21,998 bases of DNA from CAZRHH01 sp964599885 (lineage in GTDB: Bacteria; Chloroflexota; Dehalococcoidia; DSTF01; JACRBR01): assembly GCA_964599885.1 (NCBI GenBank), contig CAZRHH010000049.1, forward strand, positions 1 to 21,998, written 5' to 3'. This document shows, one piece after another, positions 1-7,413 of this stretch; position 1 is the stretch's first letter; each line of letters starts with the position of its first letter. The position numbers were made by a program, and so were the translations under genes. The notes beneath the pieces are model-generated. The model ran no database searches, was not told the origin of the DNA, and worked only from the letters and a program-made list of their open reading frames with translations.

Positions 1-123
1 AGCACCGGCACCGGCCCGTCCGACGGCACGGGCGCTGCAACGCTGTGGCTGATGCTTGCCGGTGGCCTGCTCGCGTTCGCCGGCGCTGGCACCGTCCTCA
101 CGGGCGCCATCCGTCGCCGCTAA
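1..123 (+). CDS. C-terminal end of a surface protein with a sortase-like cell-wall anchor (partial)
   Basis: Frame 1 is open from the first base to a TAA at 121-123, giving 40 residues of a protein whose start lies outside the window. The fragment begins STGTGPSDGTG, continues as a hydrophobic stretch of about 20 residues (WLMLAGGLLAFAGAG...) and ends in Arg-Arg-Arg. A hydrophobic helix followed by a short basic tail is the classic C-terminal sorting signal. The first three residues, S-T-G, would complete an LPSTG sortase motif if the two preceding codons, just off the window, encode Leu-Pro; that part is inference. A strong hairpin terminator follows 18 nt after the stop. It could also be a simple tail-anchored membrane protein. 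Confidence 0.6.
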   Translation, partial: STGTGPSDGTGAATLWLMLAGGLLAFAGAGTVLTGAIRRR

Positions 124-141
124 CCCGAACCTCACCGCTAC

Positions 142-177
142 AACCAAGAAAGGGCGCTCAAAGCGCCCTTCTTGGTT
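142..177 (+). terminator. Hairpin terminator after the surface-protein gene
   Basis: A 17-nt left arm (142-158) pairs with a 16-nt right arm (162-177) around a CAA loop, with one bulged A. The stem starts AACCAAGA and has a GC-rich tip (GGGCGCT/AGCGCCC). It lies 18 nt after the TAA at 123. The U-rich part of the right arm replaces a clean U-tract. Confidence 0.8.
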
Positions 178-273
178 GGCCGTTGCAGACCGAGCGCTTG
201 TCTCGACGCTCGACTGGATGCTCGGGAGGGGCGGATCAACGTGTCCGCCCGGTATCGTGCCTTGACCTCCAAC

Positions 274-316
274 CCTCCCTTTGCGTCCCTTCGCGCCCTC
301 TGCGTCTTTGCGGTGA
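274..316 (-). repeat. Dispersed-repeat-like element (CGCAAAGACGCAGAGG type)
   Basis: Read on the minus strand, the segment contains ACCGCAAAGACGCAGAGGG followed by CGCGAAGGGACGCAAAGG. It is a run of imperfect GACGCAAAGG-like units. From memory, the same phrase (its translation gives peptides like TAKTQR) recurs in intergenic DNA of many unrelated bacteria, with no assigned function. Only one copy is visible here, so repeat status rests on recollection. Confidence 0.4.
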
Positions 317-389
317 GCCGTCCACCCACCCTCCCTACCCCCAAACGGGGGCAGACACCTCCAAGTAAGGGATAACCCTGCCGATACTT

Positions 390-411
390 TTCACAGCCAT
401 CGCACTGTGAA
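390..411. promoter_or_regulatory. Inverted repeat upstream of the HD-GYP start (possible operator)
   Basis: TTCACAG (390-396) and CTGTGAA (405-411) form a perfect 7-bp inverted repeat with an 8-nt spacer. It lies 17 nt before the preferred GTG start at 428 and would overlap the alternative GTG at 407. It could be a regulator-binding site or a hairpin in the 5' leader. Confidence 0.35.
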
Positions 412-427
412 TCGAATCGGAGCGCCC

Positions 428-1777
428 GTGGTAAGCGACAGCACGTCTTCCCGCCGCCCTGTTCTCTCACTCGACGACCTGGCACTCCCGCTTACCCGAC
501 GGCCCGAGCGCATTCACGCGCTCACCGCCGCCGATCTCTCCATCGCCTTCAGCCAGGGCCTCGACCTCGCCGAAGGCAAGGCGCCCGGCCACGCCCAGCG
601 CGTCTGCTACATCGCGACGATGCTCGCCGACGCTCTCGACGTGACACCCAACCAGCGCGCCGGCGTCTTCTTCGGCGCGCTGTTGCACGACATCGGCGTC
701 ACGCTCGCCGCGTCGGACATCTGCCGCGTCTCCGGCGTCGACGAAGAAGCGATCTTCGGCCCGTCGCCGCTCAGCACGCCCGAAGACCTTCGCCGCGACC
801 TCATGTTCGCCGATACGACGGCCGTCGCCGACGCGCTCCACCAGCACTGCTTGCTCGGCGCCGAGACCATGGATGCGCTCGAACTGCCCGCCGAGACGGC
901 GCTCGCCATCGCCGGCCACCACGAACGCTTCGATGGCACCGGCTTCCCGGACGCGATTCACGGCGACGACATCGCGATCGAAGCGCGCATCGTCGCCGCC
1001 GCCGATATCGCCGAGTCGATCATCTCCGCCGAAGCAAACGCGCTCAACGCCCGGCGCCGATTTGGTGGCGCTATCGAGCAGTACGCCGGCACAGCGCTCG
1101 ATGGCAAGATGGTGGCGCGTCTGCTGGCGCTTGCTCGCAGCGACGAGTTCTGGCTCGGCCTCTACGCCGAAGACCTCGCCGAAACGCTGACGATGATGCG
1201 CGGCAGCGTCGACACCCGCAAGAGCCGCAAGCGCGTCATGCGCTTCGCCGAAGTCTTCGCCGACATTGCCGACGCCAAGGGTGGCCACACCGTCGGCCAC
1301 TCGCGCCGCACCGCGGAGAACGCCGAGAAGCTGGGCGAAGCCCTCGATCTCGACGCGGGCCACATCGAGATGCTCCGCATCGCCGCGCTGCTCCACGACA
1401 TCGGCCTGCTGGGCGTCCCGGCGCGCATCATGTCGAAGCCCGACATCCTCTCCGTCTCCGAGATGCAGCTCATGCGGCAACACCCCGCCAGCTCGGAGAT
1501 GATCCTCTCGTCTCTCAACGGCTTCGAGGAACTCGCCTTCTGGATCGCCCGCCACCACGAGCGCCCCGACGGCCGCGGCTACCCCGACATGCTCTCCGGC
1601 GACGACATCCCGCTCGAAGCGCGCATTATTTCCGTCGCCGATGTCCACTCCGCGCTCACCGCCGAACGCCCGCACCGCGGCGCCCTCACAGCGAAGGACG
1701 CCCAGCAGATCCTCGTCGGCGCCGCCGGCACCCAACTGGATCCCGAGCTAACCCGCCTCTTCTGCTCGCTGCTCTAG
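428..1777 (+). CDS. Tandem HD-GYP domain protein (probable cyclic-di-GMP phosphodiesterase)
   Basis: This 449-aa protein carries two HD-GYP-type metal-dependent phosphohydrolase domains and no obvious membrane segment. The first spans about residues 45-220: HD pair at 87-88 (LLHDIG) and HHERFDGTGFP at 164-174. The second spans about 270-445: HD pair at 323-324 (LLHDIG) and HHERPDGRGYP at 376-386. Both copies keep the His and Asp ligands, so both look catalytically competent. The family hydrolyses cyclic-di-GMP (some members act on cGAMP). The GTG at 428 was chosen because GGAG lies 5 nt before it; the upstream in-frame GTG at 407 has no Shine-Dalgarno and would add seven residues. No receiver or other sensory domain is fused. 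The gene is monocistronic. Confidence 0.88.
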   Translation: MVSDSTSSRRPVLSLDDLALPLTRRPERIHALTAADLSIAFSQGLDLAEGKAPGHAQRVCYIATMLADALDVTPNQRAGVFFGALLHDIGVTLAASDICRVSGVDEEAIFGPSPLSTPEDLRRDLMFADTTAVADALHQHCLLGAETMDALELPAETALAIAGHHERFDGTGFPDAIHGDDIAIEARIVAAADIAESIISAEANALNARRRFGGAIEQYAGTALDGKMVARLLALARSDEFWLGLYAEDLAETLTMMRGSVDTRKSRKRVMRFAEVFADIADAKGGHTVGHSRRTAENAEKLGEALDLDAGHIEMLRIAALLHDIGLLGVPARIMSKPDILSVSEMQLMRQHPASSEMILSSLNGFEELAFWIARHHERPDGRGYPDMLSGDDIPLEARIISVADVHSALTAERPHRGALTAKDAQQILVGAAGTQLDPELTRLFCSLL

Positions 1778-2180
1778 CGTTCCTGGCGGAGTAGATTCCG
1801 TGGCGACACAGCTTGCTGTGCCGATTGCGCGTCACGACAACATGCTCCTGTGCCGGCCGCCGCTCCGTCTCCACCACCATGGTAGGGGCCCCGCTTGCCG
1901 GACCCTGGGTCGAACCACCGAACATTCAAGAATTGGGCTCGTCCCCGCGCGCACGTCCGCCGAGACCGTCGCGGCTGGTGCAGGGCGCAGCGCCTGCCGG
2001 GGGGTCTGGGGGTGTCCCCCAGATCTCTCTCAATTTGGAGGAGCAGCGGATGCGCCAGCAGACGCTGCGGGGTTCGATAGTGGGGTGCACGCGGCAATCG
2101 CATGAGCCCTACACTTCGTACACCGGCCCGATTGCTCAGAGCTTGACATGTGGAGTACGATCCACTCCCTACGTACTGCA
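1778..2180. other. About 400 nt of non-coding DNA with several hairpins
   Basis: No frame here has a ribosome-binding site or a recognisable domain. Structure seen: CACAGC-TT-GCTGTG at 1807-1820 soon after the HD-GYP stop; a perfect 8-bp hairpin TCTGGGGG-TGT-CCCCCAGA at 2005-2023 extendable by wobble pairs; GCAGCG (2043-2048) with CGCTGC (2063-2068); and TTGACA at 2143-2148, a candidate -35 box for the GYD genes. The hairpins lack U-tracts, so none is a textbook terminator. Confidence 0.5.
2143..2175 (+). promoter_or_regulatory. Candidate promoter for the GYD / GYD-PlsC pair
   Basis: A perfect TTGACA (2143-2148) lies 45 nt upstream of the TTG start. The best -10 candidates are TCCCTA at 2166-2171 (17-nt spacing, poor sequence) and TACGTA at 2170-2175 (better sequence, 21-nt spacing). 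The -35 box is convincing; the -10 is not. Confidence 0.35.
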
Positions 2181-2187
2181 AAGGAGG
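2181..2187 (+). promoter_or_regulatory. Strong ribosome-binding site that sets a TTG start
   Basis: AAGGAGG, a near-perfect anti-16S match, lies 5 nt before the TTG at 2193. This decides the start of the first GYD gene against a longer ATG-initiated reading from 2148. That longer form would put the Shine-Dalgarno inside the gene and add 15 residues absent from the paralog next door. Confidence 0.85.
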
Positions 2188-2192
2188 CGGCG

Positions 2193-2483
2193 TTGGCGAC
2201 CTACATCATGCTCAGTAACCTCACCGACGAGGGCCGCAAGACGCTGAAGGAACGGCCGGAGCGCCTGCAAGAAGTCAACCGCGAGATCGAAGCGATGGGC
2301 GCACGCGTCACGCACCAGTACGCCGTCCTCGGTGGCTACGACTTCATCAACATCCTCGAAGCCCCCGACAACGAGACGATCGCCCGCATCTCCGTCGAAC
2401 TCGGCGCTCGCGGCACCGTCCAGCTCACGACGCTGCCCGCCCTGCCCGTCGAGACGTTCACCCAGATACTTAAAGGGAAGTAG
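2193..2483 (+). CDS. Stand-alone GYD domain protein
   Basis: This 96-aa protein begins (M)ATYIMLSNLTDEG and contains LGGYDFINILEAPD, the Gly-Tyr-Asp signature that names the GYD family. These are small alpha/beta-barrel-like proteins of unknown biochemical role. The TTG start is fixed by AAGGAGG 5 nt upstream and by alignment with the neighbouring paralog, which starts MAAYIVFSKLTGEG. The stop is followed within 12 nt by the next gene, so the two are almost certainly cotranscribed. The two GYD domains align over their full length, pointing to a tandem duplication after which one copy joined an acyltransferase. The family call is secure; the function is not known. Confidence 0.85.
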   Translation: MATYIMLSNLTDEGRKTLKERPERLQEVNREIEAMGARVTHQYAVLGGYDFINILEAPDNETIARISVELGARGTVQLTTLPALPVETFTQILKGK

Positions 2484-2494
2484 CGGAGGACGGC

Positions 2495-3511
2495 ATGGCC
2501 GCATACATCGTCTTCTCGAAGCTCACCGGCGAGGGCCGCAAGAGCTTCCGCGCCAACCCCGATCGCCTCGCTGAAGTCACCAAACAGGCCGAACGTCTCG
2601 GCGCCAAGGTGACGCAGCAGTTCGCGCTGCTCGGCGGACCCAACGACTTCATCACGTTCATCGAGGCGCCCGACAACGTCACCGTGCAGCACATCGAGAC
2701 CGAGATCAGCAGCATCGGCACGTCGAAAATGACCGTCTTCCCCGCGATCAAGGTCAACCGTTTCGTCGAACTGCTGAAGATCCAGCCCTACCGCACCGAA
2801 CCGCACCGCTGGCAGACGCAGCTTTGGGCGCGCGCCGTCCGCCGCGCCGGCCGCTACTGGGTGACGACGCGACACGTCCGCCGCTACTGCCAGCCGCTCA
2901 CCATCGACGGCAACGCCAACATCGCGCGCCACAAGGGCGGCGCCATCATCATCGCCAACCACAGCTCCCACTTCGATACGCCCGTCGTGCTGGCGTCGCT
3001 GCCCGAACGCCTTCGCAGCCGTACGCTCATCGCTGCCGCCGCAGACAAGTTCTACGGCAGCCGCAAGAAGCGCACGTGGTGGTACTCGCTCTTCCTCAAC
3101 ACATTCCCCGTCCACCGCGGCGGCGGCACGAAACAGCTCGAGTACCCGCTCTCGCTGCTCAAGCGCGGCTGGTCGATCATCATCTATCCGGAGGGCGGCC
3201 GCTCGAAGTCCGGTCAGGTGCAGAAGTTCAAGGCCGGCCCCGCCATCATGGCGATGCAAGCCGGCGTCCCGGTCATCCCAATCTTCATCGAAGGTCTACG
3301 CAACGTCATGCCGAAGGGCCAGCGCACGCCGCAGCCGGCCGCCGTCACCGCCCGCATCGGCGAACCCGTCTCGCTCGCCGGCATCAGCTCCGTCTCCGAA
3401 GCGACAACGAAGATCGAAAACGCCATGCGCGAGCTCGCCGGCATGCCTCCGCACCGCGCCGAAGCCCCCGCAGCGGTTCCGGCGACAGCACCAGCCGGCG
3501 GCGGCAGCTAA
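2495..3511 (+). CDS. GYD domain fused to a PlsC-type 1-acylglycerol-3-phosphate acyltransferase
   Basis: This 338-aa protein has two parts. Residues 1-95 are a GYD domain paralogous to the preceding gene, although the signature reads GGPNDF instead of GGYDF. Residues about 130-315 are a PlsC acyltransferase with the catalytic HX4D motif (His156-Asp161 in NHSSHFD), the glycerol-phosphate-binding block YPEGGRS (231-237, usually FPEGTRS) and the VPVIPI block (258-263). The tail is Ala/Pro-rich. PlsC enzymes transfer an acyl chain to lysophosphatidic acid in phospholipid synthesis at the membrane. The ATG has GGAGG 5 nt upstream, and the frame runs unbroken through the join, so the fusion is in the DNA. 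Substrate and the role of the GYD part are unknown. Confidence 0.85.
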   Translation: MAAYIVFSKLTGEGRKSFRANPDRLAEVTKQAERLGAKVTQQFALLGGPNDFITFIEAPDNVTVQHIETEISSIGTSKMTVFPAIKVNRFVELLKIQPYRTEPHRWQTQLWARAVRRAGRYWVTTRHVRRYCQPLTIDGNANIARHKGGAIIIANHSSHFDTPVVLASLPERLRSRTLIAAAADKFYGSRKKRTWWYSLFLNTFPVHRGGGTKQLEYPLSLLKRGWSIIIYPEGGRSKSGQVQKFKAGPAIMAMQAGVPVIPIFIEGLRNVMPKGQRTPQPAAVTARIGEPVSLAGISSVSEATTKIENAMRELAGMPPHRAEAPAAVPATAPAGGGS

Positions 3512-3600
3512 GCGGATGCGGCGCGTTGGGATTGTCCCGGTGGTAGCGAGGCGTCAGAACGCACTCGCTGTGTTTCGGGCGCGGTTGCGCCTGCCGTAGA

Positions 3601-3617
3601 GCGGGCTTTCAGCCGCG
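3601..3617. terminator. Short hairpin between convergent genes
   Basis: GCGGGCT-TTC-AGCCGC folds into a short GC-rich stem with one bulge, 90 nt after the GYD-PlsC stop and 122 nt before the vWA stop on the other strand. There is no U-tract, so a terminator role is only suggested by position. Confidence 0.3.
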
Positions 3618-3678
3618 CGGGCGTCGGTGAACACCGGCAGTTCGTATGTTGGACATCGCCCACGCCGCCGTCGCAACC

Positions 3679-3701
3679 AAACACCAGACACTAAACACCA
3701 G
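3679..3701. repeat. Two-unit direct repeat downstream of the vWA gene
   Basis: AAACACCAG occurs at 3679-3687 and again at 3693-3701, a 14-nt period (AAACACCAGACACT then AAACACCAG). It lies in the convergent intergenic space, about 40 nt past the vWA stop codon. Confidence 0.4.
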
Positions 3702-3738
3702 TCGCCGACTCAGCCAGCACGAGGTCCCGAATCCACGA

Positions 3739-5967
3739 CTACTGCCCGCGGACGTTCTTCCGCTTGTTCTTCACGTAGTCGACGAGGATGTACTGCCCGA
3801 GCTTGTCCGGCGTCGTATAGAAGACGCGGCCTTTATTGATCTTGGCGACCTGGTTCACGAATTCCTTCAGGTAGTAGTTCCGGTCCAGCATGAAGGTGTT
3901 GATCGTGATGCCCTTCTGCGTCGCCCGCTTCACTTCCTTCAGCGTCTCCCGAATCGTGATCGGGCTCGGCGGATACGCAAAGTACGACCGCCCGCGCTCA
4001 AGATGCGCCGTCGGCTCTCCGTCGGAGATCATGATGATCTGCTTCGTGCCGCTCTTGTGCTTGGCGAGCAAATTCTGCGCCAGCATCAGCGCGTGATGCA
4101 TGTTTGTGCCCAGCACAGACTCATCCCACCGCACGTATGGCAGCTGCTCGGCGTTCAGCTCGCGTGCGTACGCCGAGAACCCGATGATGTACAGGCTGTC
4201 CCGGTTGAACTGGCTCGTGATCAGGTTGTTGAGCGCGAGCGCGACTTTCTTCGCAGCCTGGAACGAACCGCGTAGCGCCATCGACCACGAGAGGTCGACC
4301 ATCATTACCGTCGCCGTCTGCGTCAGCGTCTCCGAGCGGTAGACCTCGAAGTCGTCCTTGTGCAGCCGCACCGGTAACGACGCGCCCTCGCGCTGCAGCG
4401 AGTTCATGATCGTCTTGTCGAGCGCGAGGTGAAACGGGTCGCCGAATTCGTACTTCTTGGTGTCGTCCGTGCGCTCGCCACCGCGGCCGGCGTCCTTCAC
4501 GTTGTGCTTGCCGAACGAATCGTTCTTCAACTGCGAGTAGATCTCGCCGAGCGCCTTCTGCCCGATCTTCTTCGTGCCGCGCGGCGTCAGCTCCCAGTTG
4601 TTCCCCTTGCGCCGGATGTATCCCGACTTCTCGAGGATCTCCAGAAACTGCTTGAGCTGATCGAGCGTCTCGCCGGCTTCTTCGCCGAGAAGCTCGCGTA
4701 GCTTCTCCTCATCGATCTCGTCGATGTCGCCGCCGTACTGCGTGCGCTCCAGCTGCCGTTCCAGATCGTCCATCGACTGCATCTTGTCCATCAGACGCAT
4801 CGCCTCGTTGAGGTCGAGTTCCTCGTCGCCACGGAACGGATACTGGTTCCGCATGTCGCGCATCGGCGACAGGAACTCCAGGTTCGTCGCCAGTTCTGAT
4901 AATTCGCTCTGCAGATCGGGATCGCCCACCTTGTCGTTCAGCAGATCCTGAAGCTGCTGTCGCATATCGCCCGGCAGACTGTCGAGCAGATTTTGCATCT
5001 GTGCGATCTGTCCCTGCATCTGCGCGATCAGCTCGTCGAGCGATTGCGGCGGGTTTGGACCAAACAGGTCACCGTACTTCTGCATGAACGATTCGAAGTC
5101 GGGTTCGCCGCCTGCGAGCTTGTCGCTCAGCATCTGGTTCAGGTCTTGCACCATCTGCTTCATGCGCGCCATGTCTTCCGGTGACATGTTGGCGATCTGC
5201 TGGTGCAGGTCCTTGAAGAAGGTCTCGGTCATCGCCTTCTTCAGCATCTCCATCAGCTCGGTGAACTTGTGCTGCGCCTCGGGATCCATGAACTCGTAAT
5301 TCTGCAGCTCCTTCACCGCGCCGGCTGGATCTTGCGGCAGGTTCGAGAGAAAGTTCTTCTTCTTGTTCGCGATGTTCTTCAGCATTTCGGCGAACTGGTC
5401 GTTGTCAGCGCCAGCGGATGCGCCCGTTTGCGACGCGCCGCCCTGCGCGCCATCGCCCTGCTGCCCTGAAGCCTGCGCGCCGGCCGCCGACGGCTGTTGC
5501 GCGCCACCTTGCTGTTCGGGCCGCGCGCCCTGTGTTTGTTGCGATCCGCTTGCCTGCTGGCCCGCCGCTTCATCTTGCCCGCCGCTGTCCGACGGCGAAC
5601 CCTGGTCAGCCGAGCCATCCTGGGCGGCCTGCGATCCCAGCGCGTCTTCGAGCCGGCGCTCGATCGTACCGCGCTCCATGTCCAACACTTCATCCAGGCG
5701 TTGCTTGATGTCGTCCATCACCGAGGAAAGGTTGTATTTGTCGAGTGTGTTACGGCGCTGCTGCCGAAGCTGCTGCAGCAGATCGCGCAGCCCCTGCAGC
5801 CTGTCCCCCGCCGGATTCTTCATGCCGCGCTGCAGCAGATTGCGCATGGCGTGCTGCAAGTCGCCGAAGTTCATCAGGTCGTCGGTCAGCGCCTCGAGTA
5901 CCTCGTCAGGGTCGAGCGGCGGAATTTCCTGCGTACCGTCCCATTCGCTATATCGAAACGCGACCAT
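3739..5967 (-). CDS. vWA (MIDAS) domain protein paired with an AAA+ ATPase
   Basis: This 742-aa protein ends in a von Willebrand factor A domain (about 545-735) with an intact metal-ion-dependent adhesion site: Asp558-x-Ser560-x-Ser562 (DLSWS), Thr621 and Asp649 (SDGE). The N-terminal half is largely helical with a Gln/Gly/Ala/Ser-rich linker at about 108-180. A winged-helix-like segment lies at about 433-465 (SGYIRRKGNNWELTPRG). There is no signal peptide, so it is cytoplasmic. It starts 38 nt after the AAA+ ATPase gene. ATPase plus vWA pairs of the MoxR/Mg-chelatase type remodel or insert cofactors into a client protein; the client here is unknown. A similar pair exists in mycobacteria (Rv0958/Rv0959, from memory). 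It is not a true BchD, since no other chlorophyll genes are present. Confidence 0.82.
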   Translation of the reverse strand: MVAFRYSEWDGTQEIPPLDPDEVLEALTDDLMNFGDLQHAMRNLLQRGMKNPAGDRLQGLRDLLQQLRQQRRNTLDKYNLSSVMDDIKQRLDEVLDMERGTIERRLEDALGSQAAQDGSADQGSPSDSGGQDEAAGQQASGSQQTQGARPEQQGGAQQPSAAGAQASGQQGDGAQGGASQTGASAGADNDQFAEMLKNIANKKKNFLSNLPQDPAGAVKELQNYEFMDPEAQHKFTELMEMLKKAMTETFFKDLHQQIANMSPEDMARMKQMVQDLNQMLSDKLAGGEPDFESFMQKYGDLFGPNPPQSLDELIAQMQGQIAQMQNLLDSLPGDMRQQLQDLLNDKVGDPDLQSELSELATNLEFLSPMRDMRNQYPFRGDEELDLNEAMRLMDKMQSMDDLERQLERTQYGGDIDEIDEEKLRELLGEEAGETLDQLKQFLEILEKSGYIRRKGNNWELTPRGTKKIGQKALGEIYSQLKNDSFGKHNVKDAGRGGERTDDTKKYEFGDPFHLALDKTIMNSLQREGASLPVRLHKDDFEVYRSETLTQTATVMMVDLSWSMALRGSFQAAKKVALALNNLITSQFNRDSLYIIGFSAYARELNAEQLPYVRWDESVLGTNMHHALMLAQNLLAKHKSGTKQIIMISDGEPTAHLERGRSYFAYPPSPITIRETLKEVKRATQKGITINTFMLDRNYYLKEFVNQVAKINKGRVFYTTPDKLGQYILVDYVKNKRKNVRGQ

Positions 5968-6005
5968 CGTGTATGACCTTACGCTCTCGGCATCAATTCC
6001 AGGCT

Positions 6006-7409
6006 CTATCCGCGGTACTGCACCTTGCCCGCGACGCGATCCTTGTTCAAACGCTTGTTCAGGTGTAGGCCTTCGAGCATGAATTCGATCGCGCTGGCGA
6101 TCAGCGCCGGATTCTCGCCCGGATCGAGCTTCGTCACGCCGCGATCCATCCCCTCGATCGAACTCATCAGCTCCACGTACTTCGCAGAACCCAGCGTGTC
6201 TCCGACATCAGCCGATGCACCCGCCTTGAATTTCGTCACGACGTCTTCGAGGTCAACGACGTTGAAGTAGCGGTTGAACACCGCGACGACAGCGCTCTGA
6301 ATGAGCTTCTCGATGATCTGCTCTTCCTTGCCGTCCTCGACCGTCTCGAATTCCACCTTGCCGGTGATCGTCGGGATGACATACGGCAAGTCGCTGACGC
6401 GCGGCACCACATCGGTCTCACCGAGGCGAATCGCGCGTCGCATCGCGTTTGCGAGCAAGCTCTCGTAGTCGGCGATCGATGCGCGAACCGACACGCCGGA
6501 GCGCTGGTTTACGTCGGGACTGCGCCGCGCGAGCCGCGTGATCTCGGCGACGATCTCCTTCATGTAGTGCGGCACGGTCACCGTGTACTCGTCGTCCACG
6601 AATGCCGCGCTTTCCTGCTCCATGATGTCGATCTCGTGCTCGACGCTGCGCGGGTAGTGCGTGCGAATCTGTGCTCCGTAACGGTCCTTGAGCGGCGTGA
6701 TGATCCGGCCGCGGTTGGTGTAGTCCTCCGGGTTGGCCGTTGCGACGACCATCACATCCAGCGGCATCCGGATGTGGTAACCCCGAATCTGCACGTCTCG
6801 CTCTTCCATGATGTTCAGCAGCCCCACCTGGATGCGCTCCGCAAGGTCTGGCAGTTCGTTAATGCAGAAGATGCCCCGGTTCGTCCGCGCGATCAGCCCG
6901 TAGTGAATCGTCAGCTCATCCGACAGGTAGCGTCCTTCGGCAACCTTGATCGGGTCGACTTCGCCAATCAGATCCGCAATCGTGATGTCCGGCGTGGCCA
7001 GCTTCTCGCCGTAGCGCTGGTCGCGCGTGATCCAGTCGATCGCCAGGTTGTCGCCCTCCTGCTGCACCCGTGTGCGGCTGGCGTGCGTGATCGGCTCGAA
7101 TGGACTCTCGTTCAACTCACTGCCAGCGATGATCGGCAGCGCTTCGTCGAGCAGCCCCGTCAGCGCGCGGATCATCCGCGACTTCGCCTGTCCGCGCTCG
7201 CCCAGGAAGATGATGTCCTGGCCGGACAGGATCGCGTTCTCCAACTGCGGCACGACGGAGTCTTCGTACCCGTAGATGCCGTCAAAGAGCGGGCGCCCGT
7301 CACGGATCCGCTGGATCAGGTTGCGCCGCATCTCCTCTTTTACGGATACGGCCTTGTAGCCGGCGCTCTTCAGCTCGCCGAGTGTTTGTGGATTGGAGTC
7401 CAGCGTCAT
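6006..7409 (-). CDS. AAA+ ATPase of the MoxR / magnesium-chelatase ChlI type
   Basis: This 467-aa protein has a Walker A motif GERGQAKS (70-77), a Walker B region GIFCINEL (179-186) and a sensor-1 region VVATANPED (221-229). Walker B has Asn184-Glu185 where Asp-Glu is usual; from memory, Asn-Glu is normal for this subfamily, so it should still hydrolyse ATP. The family works as a ring that remodels a client with a vWA partner, which is the next gene. AAGGA about 9 nt upstream of the ATG sits inside the end of the preceding AIR-synthase gene, and only 4 nt separate that stop from this start, so translation is probably coupled. Often labelled 'magnesium chelatase', but no tetrapyrrole genes are near. 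Confidence 0.82.
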   Translation of the reverse strand: MTLDSNPQTLGELKSAGYKAVSVKEEMRRNLIQRIRDGRPLFDGIYGYEDSVVPQLENAILSGQDIIFLGERGQAKSRMIRALTGLLDEALPIIAGSELNESPFEPITHASRTRVQQEGDNLAIDWITRDQRYGEKLATPDITIADLIGEVDPIKVAEGRYLSDELTIHYGLIARTNRGIFCINELPDLAERIQVGLLNIMEERDVQIRGYHIRMPLDVMVVATANPEDYTNRGRIITPLKDRYGAQIRTHYPRSVEHEIDIMEQESAAFVDDEYTVTVPHYMKEIVAEITRLARRSPDVNQRSGVSVRASIADYESLLANAMRRAIRLGETDVVPRVSDLPYVIPTITGKVEFETVEDGKEEQIIEKLIQSAVVAVFNRYFNVVDLEDVVTKFKAGASADVGDTLGSAKYVELMSSIEGMDRGVTKLDPGENPALIASAIEFMLEGLHLNKRLNKDRVAGKVQYRG

Positions 7410-7413
7410 GCCA

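Larger units (their letters stand above)
178..427. other. Gene-free stretch with small hairpins and a repeat-like element
   Basis: No convincing gene was found between the terminator and the HD-GYP gene. Visible structure: a 7-bp hairpin (GGGCGGA 229-235 with TCCGCCC 244-250), the repeat-like element at 274-316, a CCCCC-AAAC-GGGGG hairpin at 338-351, and a 7-bp inverted repeat TTCACAG/CTGTGAA at 390-411 just ahead of the next gene. The short open frames here have no ribosome-binding site and no recognisable domain. Confidence 0.5.

Noticed and set aside
467..1735. A 422-codon open frame antisense to the HD-GYP gene
   Set aside because: It is a shadow of the high-GC codon use of the real gene: no ribosome-binding site, Arg/Gly/Val/Glu-rich with no domain, and the sense frame has full catalytic motifs.
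2148..2192. ATG-initiated N-terminal extension of the first GYD gene
   Set aside because: It would place the AAGGAGG inside the gene and add residues missing from the adjacent paralog; the TTG at 2193 fits both.
2336..3259. A 307-codon minus-strand frame over the GYD-PlsC fusion
   Set aside because: The plus-strand frame has clear acyltransferase motifs and a Shine-Dalgarno; the antisense frame has neither.
6006..7409. True magnesium chelatase (chlorophyll synthesis)
   Set aside because: No other tetrapyrrole or photosynthesis genes are present, and the Walker B variant and vWA partner match a different subfamily.
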